Shown: positions 1-5,483 of the stretch, in pieces
How positions within the stretch are numbered: the stretch's first letter is position 1
Layout of the letters: every line of letters starts with the position of its first letter
NCBI GenBank assembly: GCA_027306955.1
Contig: DAHUXX010000144.1
Coordinates: 1-5,535 of the forward strand
Direction of reading: 5' to 3'
DNA from: Acetobacteraceae bacterium
Lineage (GTDB): Bacteria > Pseudomonadota > Alphaproteobacteria > Acetobacterales > Acetobacteraceae
DNA length: 5,535 nt
The notes under the pieces: model-generated
What the model was told of the DNA's origin: nothing
What the model saw: only the letters and a program-made list of their open reading frames with translations
Database searches by the model: none
Translations under genes and position numbers: made by a program

Positions 1-914
1 TCGATCGCCGCCAGATCCGCGGCACCCAGCGTCAAATCCATCGCCGCCAGCGTCTCGGCAAGCTGCCCACGCCGCCGCGCCCCCAGCACCGGAACGATGT
101 CCTCGCCCTTCGCGAGCACCCAGGCGATCGCGAGCTGCGCCACGCTCACCCCGCGCGCGGCGGCGACACCGCGCAGCGCCTCCACCAGCGCGAGGTTCGC
201 TTCGACGTTTCCCGCCTGGAACCGCGGCCCGTGCGCGCGCCAGTCCCCCGCGGCCGCCGCGTCCGCGCGCCAGGTCCCGCCCAGCAGCCCCCGCGACAGC
301 ACGCCATACGCCGTGATCCCGATCCCCAGTTCCCGGCACGTCGCCAGCACCCCATCCTCGATTCCGCGCGACAGCAGCGAATACTCGATCTGCAGGTCAA
401 CGATCGGGTGCACCCTCGCCGCCCGTCGTAACGTCTGCGAACCGATCTCGGACAGCCCGACATGCCGCACCCATCCCCGGCGCACCATCTCGCCGATCGC
501 CCCCACCGTCTCCTCGACCGGCACCCTGGGATCAAGCCGCGCCGGGCGGTAAATATCGACATAATCCACGCCCAGCCGTTGCAACGTATAAGCGAGCGAA
601 TTCTTCACCGCCTCCGGCCGCGCGTCGAACCCCACCCAGCCGGCACCCGGGTCGCGCATGGCGCCGAACTTCACGCTGAGCAGCACGCGCTCGCGCGGAA
701 TGCTGCGCAGCGCCTCGCCGATCAGCATCTCGTTATGCCCCATGCCGTAGAAATCGCCGGTATCGAGCAGCGTCACCCCCGCCTCCACGGCGGCATGAAC
801 GGTCGCGAGGCTCTCGGCGCGGTCCGCCGGCCCGTAAATGCCGGACATGCCCATGCACCCGAGCCCGATCGCCGAGACCATCGGCCCCCCCGACCCCAAC
901 CGCCGCAATATCAT
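1..914 (-). CDS. Aldo/keto reductase, 3' end cut off by window edge
   Basis: Probable NAD(P)H-dependent carbonyl oxidoreductase with the cytoplasmic (beta/alpha)8-barrel fold of the aldo/keto reductase superfamily; substrate unknown. The frame is open from ATG 914 to the left edge, giving 304 residues. Relatives run to about 320-340, so roughly the last 20-35 are missing. Visible motifs: an N-terminal GLGCMGMSG strand (residues 17-25), LLDTGDFYG (49-57) with expected catalytic Asp51 and Tyr56, SVKFG (80-84) with Lys82, VGLSE (152-156), AYGVLSRGLLGG (201-212), and a cofactor-loop segment around 272-280. The fourth catalytic residue, normally His in a YYQHRVDP-like motif, is Ala125 here (IYRPARLDP, 121-129). 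The start is supported by a GAGGGAG ribosome-binding sequence at about 923-929, 8 nt from ATG. It lies 93 bp downstream of gltX on the same strand, so readthrough from gltX is possible. Family assignment is sure; specificity is not. Confidence 0.93.
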   Translation of the reverse strand, partial: MILRRLGSGGPMVSAIGLGCMGMSGIYGPADRAESLATVHAAVEAGVTLLDTGDFYGMGHNEMLIGEALRSIPRERVLLSVKFGAMRDPGAGWVGFDARPEAVKNSLAYTLQRLGVDYVDIYRPARLDPRVPVEETVGAIGEMVRRGWVRHVGLSEIGSQTLRRAARVHPIVDLQIEYSLLSRGIEDGVLATCRELGIGITAYGVLSRGLLGGTWRADAAAAGDWRAHGPRFQAGNVEANLALVEALRGVAAARGVSVAQLAIAWVLAKGEDIVPVLGARRRGQLAETLAAMDLTLGAADLAAI

Positions 915-920
915 CCGCGT

Positions 921-930
921 CACTCCCTCA
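921..930 (-). promoter_or_regulatory. Ribosome-binding site of the aldo/keto reductase gene
   Basis: On the minus strand this reads TGAGGGAGTG, with GGGAG about 8 nt before the ATG at 914. It is a good Shine-Dalgarno match at normal spacing and fixes the start. It directly abuts the last copy of the 13-bp tandem repeat. Confidence 0.7.
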
Positions 931-981
931 CCAAGTGCGGCCACCGAGTGCGGCCACCAAGTGCGGCCACCAAGTGCGGCA
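930..981. repeat. 13-bp tandem repeat, four copies
   Basis: Four head-to-tail copies of ACCAAGTGCGGCC lie at 930-942, 943-955 (one change, ACCGAG), 956-968 and 969-981 (last base A instead of C). The array fills most of the 93-bp gap between the gltX stop and the aldo/keto reductase start, ending right at that gene's ribosome-binding site. The 13-bp period is not a multiple of three and the array is outside both genes. The near identity of the copies suggests recent expansion by slippage. It could be an operator array or a neutral minisatellite; sequence alone does not decide. Confidence 0.93.
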
Positions 982-1007
982 CGATAGGGTGCGCCGGACC
1001 CACGCCG

Positions 1008-2375
1008 CTAGTTCGCGACCGCCCTGATACGCGCGAGCACCTCGCCCGGCCCAAGCGCCGCCATCGTCGCGTCAATCGGCGGGCTCGTCGTCCGCCCGGT
1101 CAGCGCCGCGCGCAGCGGCTGCGCCACATCCCCGAGTTTTTTTCCATTCGCCTCGGCAAAGCTGCGCAATGCCGCGTCCAGCGCCCCGGGCGCAAAATCC
1201 GTCTCCACCAGCACGCCCGCGAGCTCCTGCAGCATCGCCCGGCTCTCGCCCGTCAGCAGCCCCGCCGCCTTCGCCTCCATGGGACTGGCCGGCGCCACCA
1301 GGAACCGCGAGCCCTCCACCAGCTCCAGAAGCGTCCGCGCGCGCTCCTTCAAGGCCGGCATGATCGCGAGCAGCTTCTGCGCGTCGATCTCCGGCGCCCG
1401 CGCGCGCACCTCCGCCACCAGCCGCTCGTCCTCCGCGCGCCGCAGCCAAACGCCGTTCACATGCCCGAGCTTGGCGTAGTCCATCCGGCTCGCCGCCCGC
1501 CCCACGCCATCGAGGTCGAACAGCGCAATCATCTCCTCCACGCTCAGGATCTCGGCATCGCCGTGCCCCCAGCCGAGCCGCACCAGGTAGTTGAGCAGCG
1601 CCTCCGGCAGATAGCCCTGGTCGCGGAACTCGAACACGCTCGTCGCCCCGTGCCGCTTCGAGAGCTTCGTCCCGTCCGCCCCATGGATCAGCGGCACATG
1701 CGCGAATTCCGGTCGCGACCACCCCATCAGGTCATACACCTGCGCCTGGCGGAACGTGTTGGTGAGGTGATCGTCGCCGCGGATGACGTGCGTGATCCGC
1801 ATGTCGTGGTCGTCCACCACCACCGCATGCAGATAGGTCGGCGTGCCGTCCGAGCGCAGGATGATCATGTCGTCGAGCTCGGTGTTCGCCACCTCGACGC
1901 GCCCCTGCACCAGGTCGTCAACGATCGTCCTCCCCTCGCGCGGTGCCCGCAACCGTATCGCCGGCGCCACGCCCGCAGGCGCCTCGGCGGGGTCGCGGTC
2001 GCGCCATGTTCCGTCGTAGCGCGGCGGCCGCCCCTCCGCCCGCGCCTTCTCGCGCATCGCCGTGAGTTCCTCCGGCGTGCACCAGCAGCGATACGCATGC
2101 CCGGATGCCAGCAGCTCCATCGCCACCTCGGCATGCCGCGCCTGGCGCGTGAGCTGGAACACCGGCGCCTCGTCGGGAAAGATGCCGAGCCAGGCGAGCC
2201 CGTCCATGATCGCCGACACGTGCTCGGGCCTGGAGCGTTCGCGATCCGTGTCCTCGATGCGGATCAGGAACTGCCCGCCATGGTGGCGCGCGAACAGCCA
2301 GTTGAACAACGCCGTGTGCGCGCTGCCGATGTGCAGCGTGCCGGTCGGGCTCGGGGCGAAGCGGGTGCGGATCAT
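1008..2375 (-). CDS. gltX: Glutamyl-tRNA synthetase (class I)
   Basis: Cytoplasmic enzyme that activates glutamate with ATP and attaches it to tRNA-Glu; in organisms lacking GlnRS it may also charge tRNA-Gln for later amidation. The protein is 455 residues, near the usual 460-490. The Rossmann catalytic core carries FAPSPTGTLHIGS (6-18) with the HIGH-type signature at 15-18, then IEDTDRERS (40-48), YLHAVVVDDHDM (181-192), HVIRGDDHLTN (196-206), and the KMSKS-type loop KLSKR (237-241). The helical anticodon-binding domain follows to the C-terminus. A Cys-x-Cys pair (97, 99) remains, but the later Cys-x-His pair of the E. coli zinc site is Trp/Asp in RYDGTWRD, so structural zinc is probably absent. 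The reading frame extends 26 codons upstream, but the chosen ATG has AGAGGG 7-8 nt before it and begins MIRTRFAPSPTG as in the family. It is divergent from comEC. Many alphaproteobacteria carry two gltX copies; which type this is cannot be settled here. Confidence 0.97.
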   Translation of the reverse strand: MIRTRFAPSPTGTLHIGSAHTALFNWLFARHHGGQFLIRIEDTDRERSRPEHVSAIMDGLAWLGIFPDEAPVFQLTRQARHAEVAMELLASGHAYRCWCTPEELTAMREKARAEGRPPRYDGTWRDRDPAEAPAGVAPAIRLRAPREGRTIVDDLVQGRVEVANTELDDMIILRSDGTPTYLHAVVVDDHDMRITHVIRGDDHLTNTFRQAQVYDLMGWSRPEFAHVPLIHGADGTKLSKRHGATSVFEFRDQGYLPEALLNYLVRLGWGHGDAEILSVEEMIALFDLDGVGRAASRMDYAKLGHVNGVWLRRAEDERLVAEVRARAPEIDAQKLLAIMPALKERARTLLELVEGSRFLVAPASPMEAKAAGLLTGESRAMLQELAGVLVETDFAPGALDAALRSFAEANGKKLGDVAQPLRAALTGRTTSPPIDATMAALGPGEVLARIRAVAN

Positions 2376-2506
2376 GCCGCGCCCTCTAGACCATGATCGC
2401 AACCCCGCAAACCGCATCCGGCGCCTGTCTCCCCCGCATCGCAAGCTACGCATCGCAAGCCGTGCCTGTCTGGCGGCGCGCGCGAACGCCCGCGTAGCGT
2501 GGCGCC
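2376..2506. promoter_or_regulatory. Divergent gltX/comEC intergenic region
   Basis: These 131 bp separate the start codons of gltX (left) and comEC (right) and must hold both promoters unless initiation is within the genes. On the minus strand, AGAGGG at about 2383-2388 is the gltX ribosome-binding site. No convincing -35/-10 pair could be picked by eye for either gene. No clear Shine-Dalgarno precedes comEC. A 12-bp direct repeat occupies 2435-2460. Confidence 0.5.
2435..2460. repeat. 12-bp direct repeat between gltX and comEC
   Basis: CGCATCGCAAGC occurs at 2435-2446 and again at 2449-2460, a 14-bp period with a 2-bp TA spacer. It lies 46 bp before the comEC start and 60 bp before the gltX start. 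Two closely spaced identical half-sites in a divergent promoter region could be a regulator site, but no known operator was recognised. Confidence 0.6.
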
Positions 2507-4603
2507 ATGCGCACCAAGTTCGACCACCGGCCCGCGCCCGGTTGGTTGCTCGACCGCCTGCTGGAGGCCGAGGCCGGACGTTTCAGCCTGTGGCTCGCCC
2601 CGGCACTCGTCGCCGGGGTCGCGCTGTATTTCGCCCTGCCGTTCGAGCCGCCGCTCTGGGCCGGCCCTGCCGCCGCCATCCCGCTGCTCGCCGCCACCAT
2701 CGTGCTGCGCCGCCACCTCGTGGTCTTCCCCTTCGCCGTCCTTGCGGCGGCCGCGATCGGTCTCGCCGCCGGCTCTCTCGCCGCCTGGCGCGCCGCCCCG
2801 ATGCCTGCCCTGCCCGGCCATCGCGCCGTCACCATCCAGGCCCGCGTCGCGGAGGTGGAACTGCTGCCCCAGGGCCGCCGCCTGGTGCTGGCGCGCCCCG
2901 CGCTCAACGGCGCCGCCCCGCTTGCACGCGAGATCCGCGTCAAGATCCGCGGCACCGACGCGACGAAGCTCACCGCCGGCAGCCGCGTGCGCCTGCGCGC
3001 CATCCTCTTCGCTCCCGCGCCGCCTGCCTGGCCCGGCGGCTGGGACCTGCAACGGGGTGCCTTCTTCGGCAACCTCGCGGGCTACGGCTTCGCCATCGGC
3101 CGCATCTCGGTCCTTGGCACCGCGCCCGCCGGCTTCTTTGCCCGCCTGCGCACCACCATCCGCGCGCGCGTCGCGGCGAGCGTTCCGGGTGTGCCCGGCG
3201 CTATTGCCGCCACCCTGCTCACCGGTGCGGCGGTCGGCATTCCGCGCGCAGACCGCGCCGCCTTCGCCGCCTCCGGCCTCGCGCACCTGCTCGCCATCGC
3301 CGGACTGCACATCGGCATCGTCATGGGCGTCGTTTTCATCGCCGTGCGCCTCGCCCTCGCCGCCTCGGAACACGCGAGCCTGTTCTGGCCGACCAAGGCC
3401 ATCGCGGCGCTGGCCTCGCTCGCCGCCGGCGCCTTCTACATGGAACTCACCGGCGCCCACCTGCCGATCGAGCGCAGCTTCGCCATGGCGAGCCTCGTCG
3501 TCCTCGCCCTCCTCGCCGGGCGCCGCGCACTCTCCATGCGCGGCCTGATGCTCGCCATGGCCGGCCTCGCGCTCATCGAGCCGGACGCCGTCCCCGGCGC
3601 CAGCTTCCAGATGAGCTTCTCCGCGGTGCTCGCTCTCATCGCCGGCTACCGCGCGCTCGACCCCTACCTTGCCCGCCTCGCCACCGACACGCACTGGCGC
3701 CGCCGCCTGCTGCGCCACGTCATCATGCTCTTCACCACCAGCCTGCTCGCCGGCTCCGCCTCCGCCCCCTACGCCGCCTGGCATTTCGGCCAGATGCAGA
3801 TCTATTTCGTCGTGTCCAACCTGCTCGCGGTGCCCATCACCGCGGCCTGGACCATGCCCCTCGGCCTGCTCTCGCTCGCCCTGATGCCGCTGCACCTCGC
3901 CCGCTTCGCGCTGGTGGCGATGGGCTGGGGCTGTGCCGCCACGCTCGCCATCGCGCGCTTCTTCGCCCACCTCCCCGCCGCCTCGATCGCCGTGCCGCAC
4001 GCCCCGACCTGGGGGCTGCTGCTCACCTCGGTGGGCCTCGCCTGGCTCTGCCTCTGGCGCTCACGCCTGCGCCTGGCCGGCATTCCCGCGATCGCGCTCG
4101 GCATCCTCTCCGCCTGGCTGATCCGCCCGCCCAACCTGCTCGTGGCACCCGACACCCTCGCCGTACGCCACGGCGAGACCGTCCTCACCGCCACCATCCA
4201 CGGCCGCCAGGCCTTCACGCTCGAACAGTTCCAGCAGGCGCTGCCCTGGAAGCAGACACCGCTGCCCTGCGCCGACGCCATCTGCAAGCTCGCCCCGGGT
4301 GCGATGCTGCTGCGCGCCCAGGCGCCCTGCCCCAGGGGCATCGTGATCGCCTTCGTCCCCGCCGCCTGCGGCGCCCAAACGACTGTCATCGACGCCACGG
4401 CGCTCAAAAACGGCGCCACCGCGATCTGGCTGGGCCCGCACCCAAGGCTGCTCCCCGACCGCGAGGTACGCGGCAACCGACCCTGGGTCGTCCTCGGTGC
4501 CACGCCGCTCCCCGCCCCTTCATCGAAGCCGCGTCGCGCCACGACGCGGGCAGCTCCGGCGGCGCGCGCCGCGCCCAGCCTGCCAATGGCGCCGACCGAA
4601 TAG
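2507..4603 (+). CDS. comEC: ComEC/Rec2-family DNA uptake channel protein
   Basis: Polytopic inner-membrane protein of natural transformation, expected to pass single-stranded DNA into the cytoplasm. The 698 residues read: N-terminal membrane segments (about 28-47, 51-67, 71-93), a periplasmic OB-like region (about 104-205), then the Competence domain with AHLLAIAGLHIG (259-270), PIERSFAMASL (320-330), SFQMSFSAVLAL (366-377), and hydrophobic segments to about 540. A soluble tail follows with cysteines at 588, 593, 608 and 621 and the stretch VIDATALKNGATAIWL (627-642). It has no HxHxDH metallo-beta-lactamase motif, unlike long ComEC proteins of Gram-positives. The last 30 residues are Ala/Pro/Arg-rich and look disordered. 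An in-frame TAG 12 nt upstream makes ATG 2507 the first possible start; no good ribosome-binding site precedes it. It converges on lexA with a 3-bp gap. Whether the host is naturally transformable is unknown. Confidence 0.95.
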   Translation: MRTKFDHRPAPGWLLDRLLEAEAGRFSLWLAPALVAGVALYFALPFEPPLWAGPAAAIPLLAATIVLRRHLVVFPFAVLAAAAIGLAAGSLAAWRAAPMPALPGHRAVTIQARVAEVELLPQGRRLVLARPALNGAAPLAREIRVKIRGTDATKLTAGSRVRLRAILFAPAPPAWPGGWDLQRGAFFGNLAGYGFAIGRISVLGTAPAGFFARLRTTIRARVAASVPGVPGAIAATLLTGAAVGIPRADRAAFAASGLAHLLAIAGLHIGIVMGVVFIAVRLALAASEHASLFWPTKAIAALASLAAGAFYMELTGAHLPIERSFAMASLVVLALLAGRRALSMRGLMLAMAGLALIEPDAVPGASFQMSFSAVLALIAGYRALDPYLARLATDTHWRRRLLRHVIMLFTTSLLAGSASAPYAAWHFGQMQIYFVVSNLLAVPITAAWTMPLGLLSLALMPLHLARFALVAMGWGCAATLAIARFFAHLPAASIAVPHAPTWGLLLTSVGLAWLCLWRSRLRLAGIPAIALGILSAWLIRPPNLLVAPDTLAVRHGETVLTATIHGRQAFTLEQFQQALPWKQTPLPCADAICKLAPGAMLLRAQAPCPRGIVIAFVPAACGAQTTVIDATALKNGATAIWLGPHPRLLPDREVRGNRPWVVLGATPLPAPSSKPRRATTRAAPAARAAPSLPMAPTE

Positions 4604-4606
4604 GCT

Positions 4607-5320
4607 TCAGTAGCGTCGCAGCAGCGCCACCAGCCGTCCCTGCACCCGCACCCGGTCGGCCGGGAAGATGCGCGTCTCGTGGCGCGGGTTCGCGGGCTCC
4701 AGCGCAATCGAGTTGCCGCGCCGGCGCAGCCGCTTCAGCGTCACCTCCTGCTCGTCGACCAGCGCCACGACGATCTGCCCGTTCTCCGCCGTCAGCGCCG
4801 CGCCGATGATCGCCACGTCGCCGTCATGGATGCCGGCGTCGATCATCGAATCACCAGCAACTTCAAGCGCATAATGCTCGCCGTTACCAAGCAGCGCGAG
4901 CGGCACCTCAATCGAGGAGGAGGCGTCGCGCAACGCCTCGATCGGCGCCCCGGCGGCGATCCGCCCATACAGCGGCAACGCCACCGCGGAGGCCGCCGGC
5001 GCCGCCCGCGCTCCCGCCAGCCGCGCCGAGAAGTTACCCCGTATCACATTGGGACTGAAGGATGCGGGACTCGAGGCCTGGGCCGCCGCCTCCGCCTTCG
5101 GCATGTCCTCCGCGAGCCGCACCACCTCCAGCGCCCGCGCCCGGTGCCGGTGCCGCCGCAGGAACCCGCGTTCCTCCAGCGCCGAGATCAACCGGTGGAT
5201 CCCGGACTTGGAGCGCAGCGACAGCGCCTCCTTCATCTCCTCGAAGCTCGGGGACACCCCGGTCTGCCGCAAATGCCGATCGATGAAGACCAGCAGCTCG
5301 TGCTGTTTGCGCGTGAGCAT
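4607..5320 (-). CDS. lexA: LexA repressor, self-cleaving SOS regulator
   Basis: Dimeric transcriptional repressor of DNA-damage genes that cleaves itself when RecA filaments form. It has 237 residues, typical of alphaproteobacterial LexA and longer than the E. coli protein (202) through its interdomain linker. The N-terminal winged helix-turn-helix spans about 1-65 (MLTRKQHELL start; SPSFEEMKEAL; recognition-helix region SKSGIHRLISALEERGFL, 38-54). An Ala/Ser-rich linker runs about 70-112. The S24 peptidase-like domain has the scissile Ala123-Gly124 bond in GRIAAGAP, nucleophile Ser158 in GDSMIDAG and general-base Lys196 in EVTLKRL, so it should be cleavable. The ATG at 5320 is preceded by GGGGAGAG about 6-7 nt away and matches the family start; a TTG-initiated 13-residue extension is possible but unlikely. 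A GTTC-N7-GTTC box in its promoter indicates autorepression. Confidence 0.97.
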   Translation of the reverse strand: MLTRKQHELLVFIDRHLRQTGVSPSFEEMKEALSLRSKSGIHRLISALEERGFLRRHRHRARALEVVRLAEDMPKAEAAAQASSPASFSPNVIRGNFSARLAGARAAPAASAVALPLYGRIAAGAPIEALRDASSSIEVPLALLGNGEHYALEVAGDSMIDAGIHDGDVAIIGAALTAENGQIVVALVDEQEVTLKRLRRRGNSIALEPANPRHETRIFPADRVRVQGRLVALLRRY

Positions 5321-5322
5321 CG

Positions 5323-5331
5323 TCTCTCCCC
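5323..5331 (-). promoter_or_regulatory. lexA ribosome-binding site
   Basis: The minus strand reads CGGGGAGAG just before ACG-ATG. The GGGGAGAG core is a strong Shine-Dalgarno-like sequence that selects the ATG at 5320 over the in-frame TTG about 39 nt upstream. Confidence 0.7.
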
Positions 5332-5336
5332 GAGAA

Positions 5337-5356
5337 TTGCCGGAACAAACCGGCAA
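5337..5356 (-). promoter_or_regulatory. Perfect 7-bp hairpin in the lexA leader
   Basis: TTGCCGG (5337-5343) and CCGGCAA (5350-5356) are perfect inverted repeats around a 6-nt loop. In the lexA transcript this stem-loop would sit 16 nt before the ATG, just upstream of the ribosome-binding site and soon after the expected transcription start. It has no following U-run, so it is not an ordinary intrinsic terminator. It may stabilise the message or tune translation, or be a protein-binding palindrome in the DNA. Confidence 0.55.
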
Positions 5357-5366
5357 CAACGGCGAT

Positions 5367-5381
5367 GTTCTATGTAAGTTC
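5367..5381 (-). promoter_or_regulatory. LexA operator (SOS box), GTTC-N7-GTTC type
   Basis: GTTC (5367-5370), seven bases TATGTAA, then GTTC (5378-5381) form a perfect direct-repeat SOS box of the kind known in alphaproteobacteria such as Rhodobacter, Caulobacter and Rhizobium. It is centred about 54 bp upstream of the lexA start codon and overlaps the predicted -10 element, supporting autoregulation. No second copy was noticed in the window. Confidence 0.88.
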
Positions 5382-5396
5382 CCGTGAGCGGGTCAA
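5367..5396 (-). promoter_or_regulatory. Predicted sigma-70-type lexA promoter
   Basis: On the minus strand a TTGACC -35 element (5391-5396) is followed after 18 bp by TAGAAC (5367-5372), a 4-of-6 match to the -10 consensus. This would start transcription near 5360, giving a leader of about 40 nt. The -35 is good and the -10 weak. The SOS box covers the -10 and part of the spacer, the expected place for repression by promoter occlusion. Confidence 0.55.
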
Positions 5397-5412
5397 GTGC
5401 GGCGAGACAATC

Positions 5413-5473
5413 CTTGCTTCGCCCAAGCCGGCCTTGCTTCGCGCAAGCCGGCCCTCGCTTCCCGCAAACCGGC
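5413..5473. repeat. 20-bp tandem repeat, three copies
   Basis: The unit CTTGCTTCGCGCAAGCCGGC occurs at 5433-5452, with a one-base variant at 5413-5432 and a diverged 21-bp third copy at 5453-5473 (CCTCGC..CCGCAAACCGGC). The middle copy contains a 5-bp inverted repeat (CTTGC/GCAAG, 5-nt loop), the first a 4-bp version, and each boundary has a GCCGGC or CCGGC palindrome. The array fills most of the gap between the stop codon of the gene at the right edge and the lexA promoter. It would be the 3' untranslated region of that upstream gene, so it might help end transcription, although no U-run is present. Confidence 0.88.
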
Positions 5474-5483
5474 GCCCACGGCG

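Noticed and set aside
930..981. CRISPR array
   Set aside because: The 13-bp units are directly adjacent with no spacers and far shorter than CRISPR repeats.
987..1001. GGGT/ACCC inverted repeat just after gltX as a terminator
   Set aside because: The stem is only 4 bp with a 7-nt loop and no U-run, too weak to call.
462..2396. 644-codon open frame on the plus strand
   Set aside because: It runs antisense to gltX and the aldo/keto reductase gene, both with clear family motifs. Its His/Arg/Pro-rich translation is the usual by-product of G+C-rich codon bias.
2376..2453. Longer start for gltX, adding 26 residues
   Set aside because: The extension is Arg-rich and unlike the family. The internal ATG at 2375 has a good ribosome-binding site and gives the standard MIRTRFAPSPTG start.
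2372..4000. 542-codon open frame on the minus strand
   Set aside because: It is antisense to comEC; a Gly/Glu/Ala-rich translation without domains marks it as a composition artefact.
2062..4809. 915-codon open frame on the plus strand
   Set aside because: It overlaps gltX in antisense and comEC in another frame. The Arg/Pro/Ala-rich low-complexity translation has no recognisable domain.
5321..5359. Longer TTG start for lexA, adding 13 residues
   Set aside because: It begins at about the predicted transcription start, so there would be no leader or ribosome-binding site. The ATG at 5320 has a strong Shine-Dalgarno and the conserved MLTRKQHELL start.
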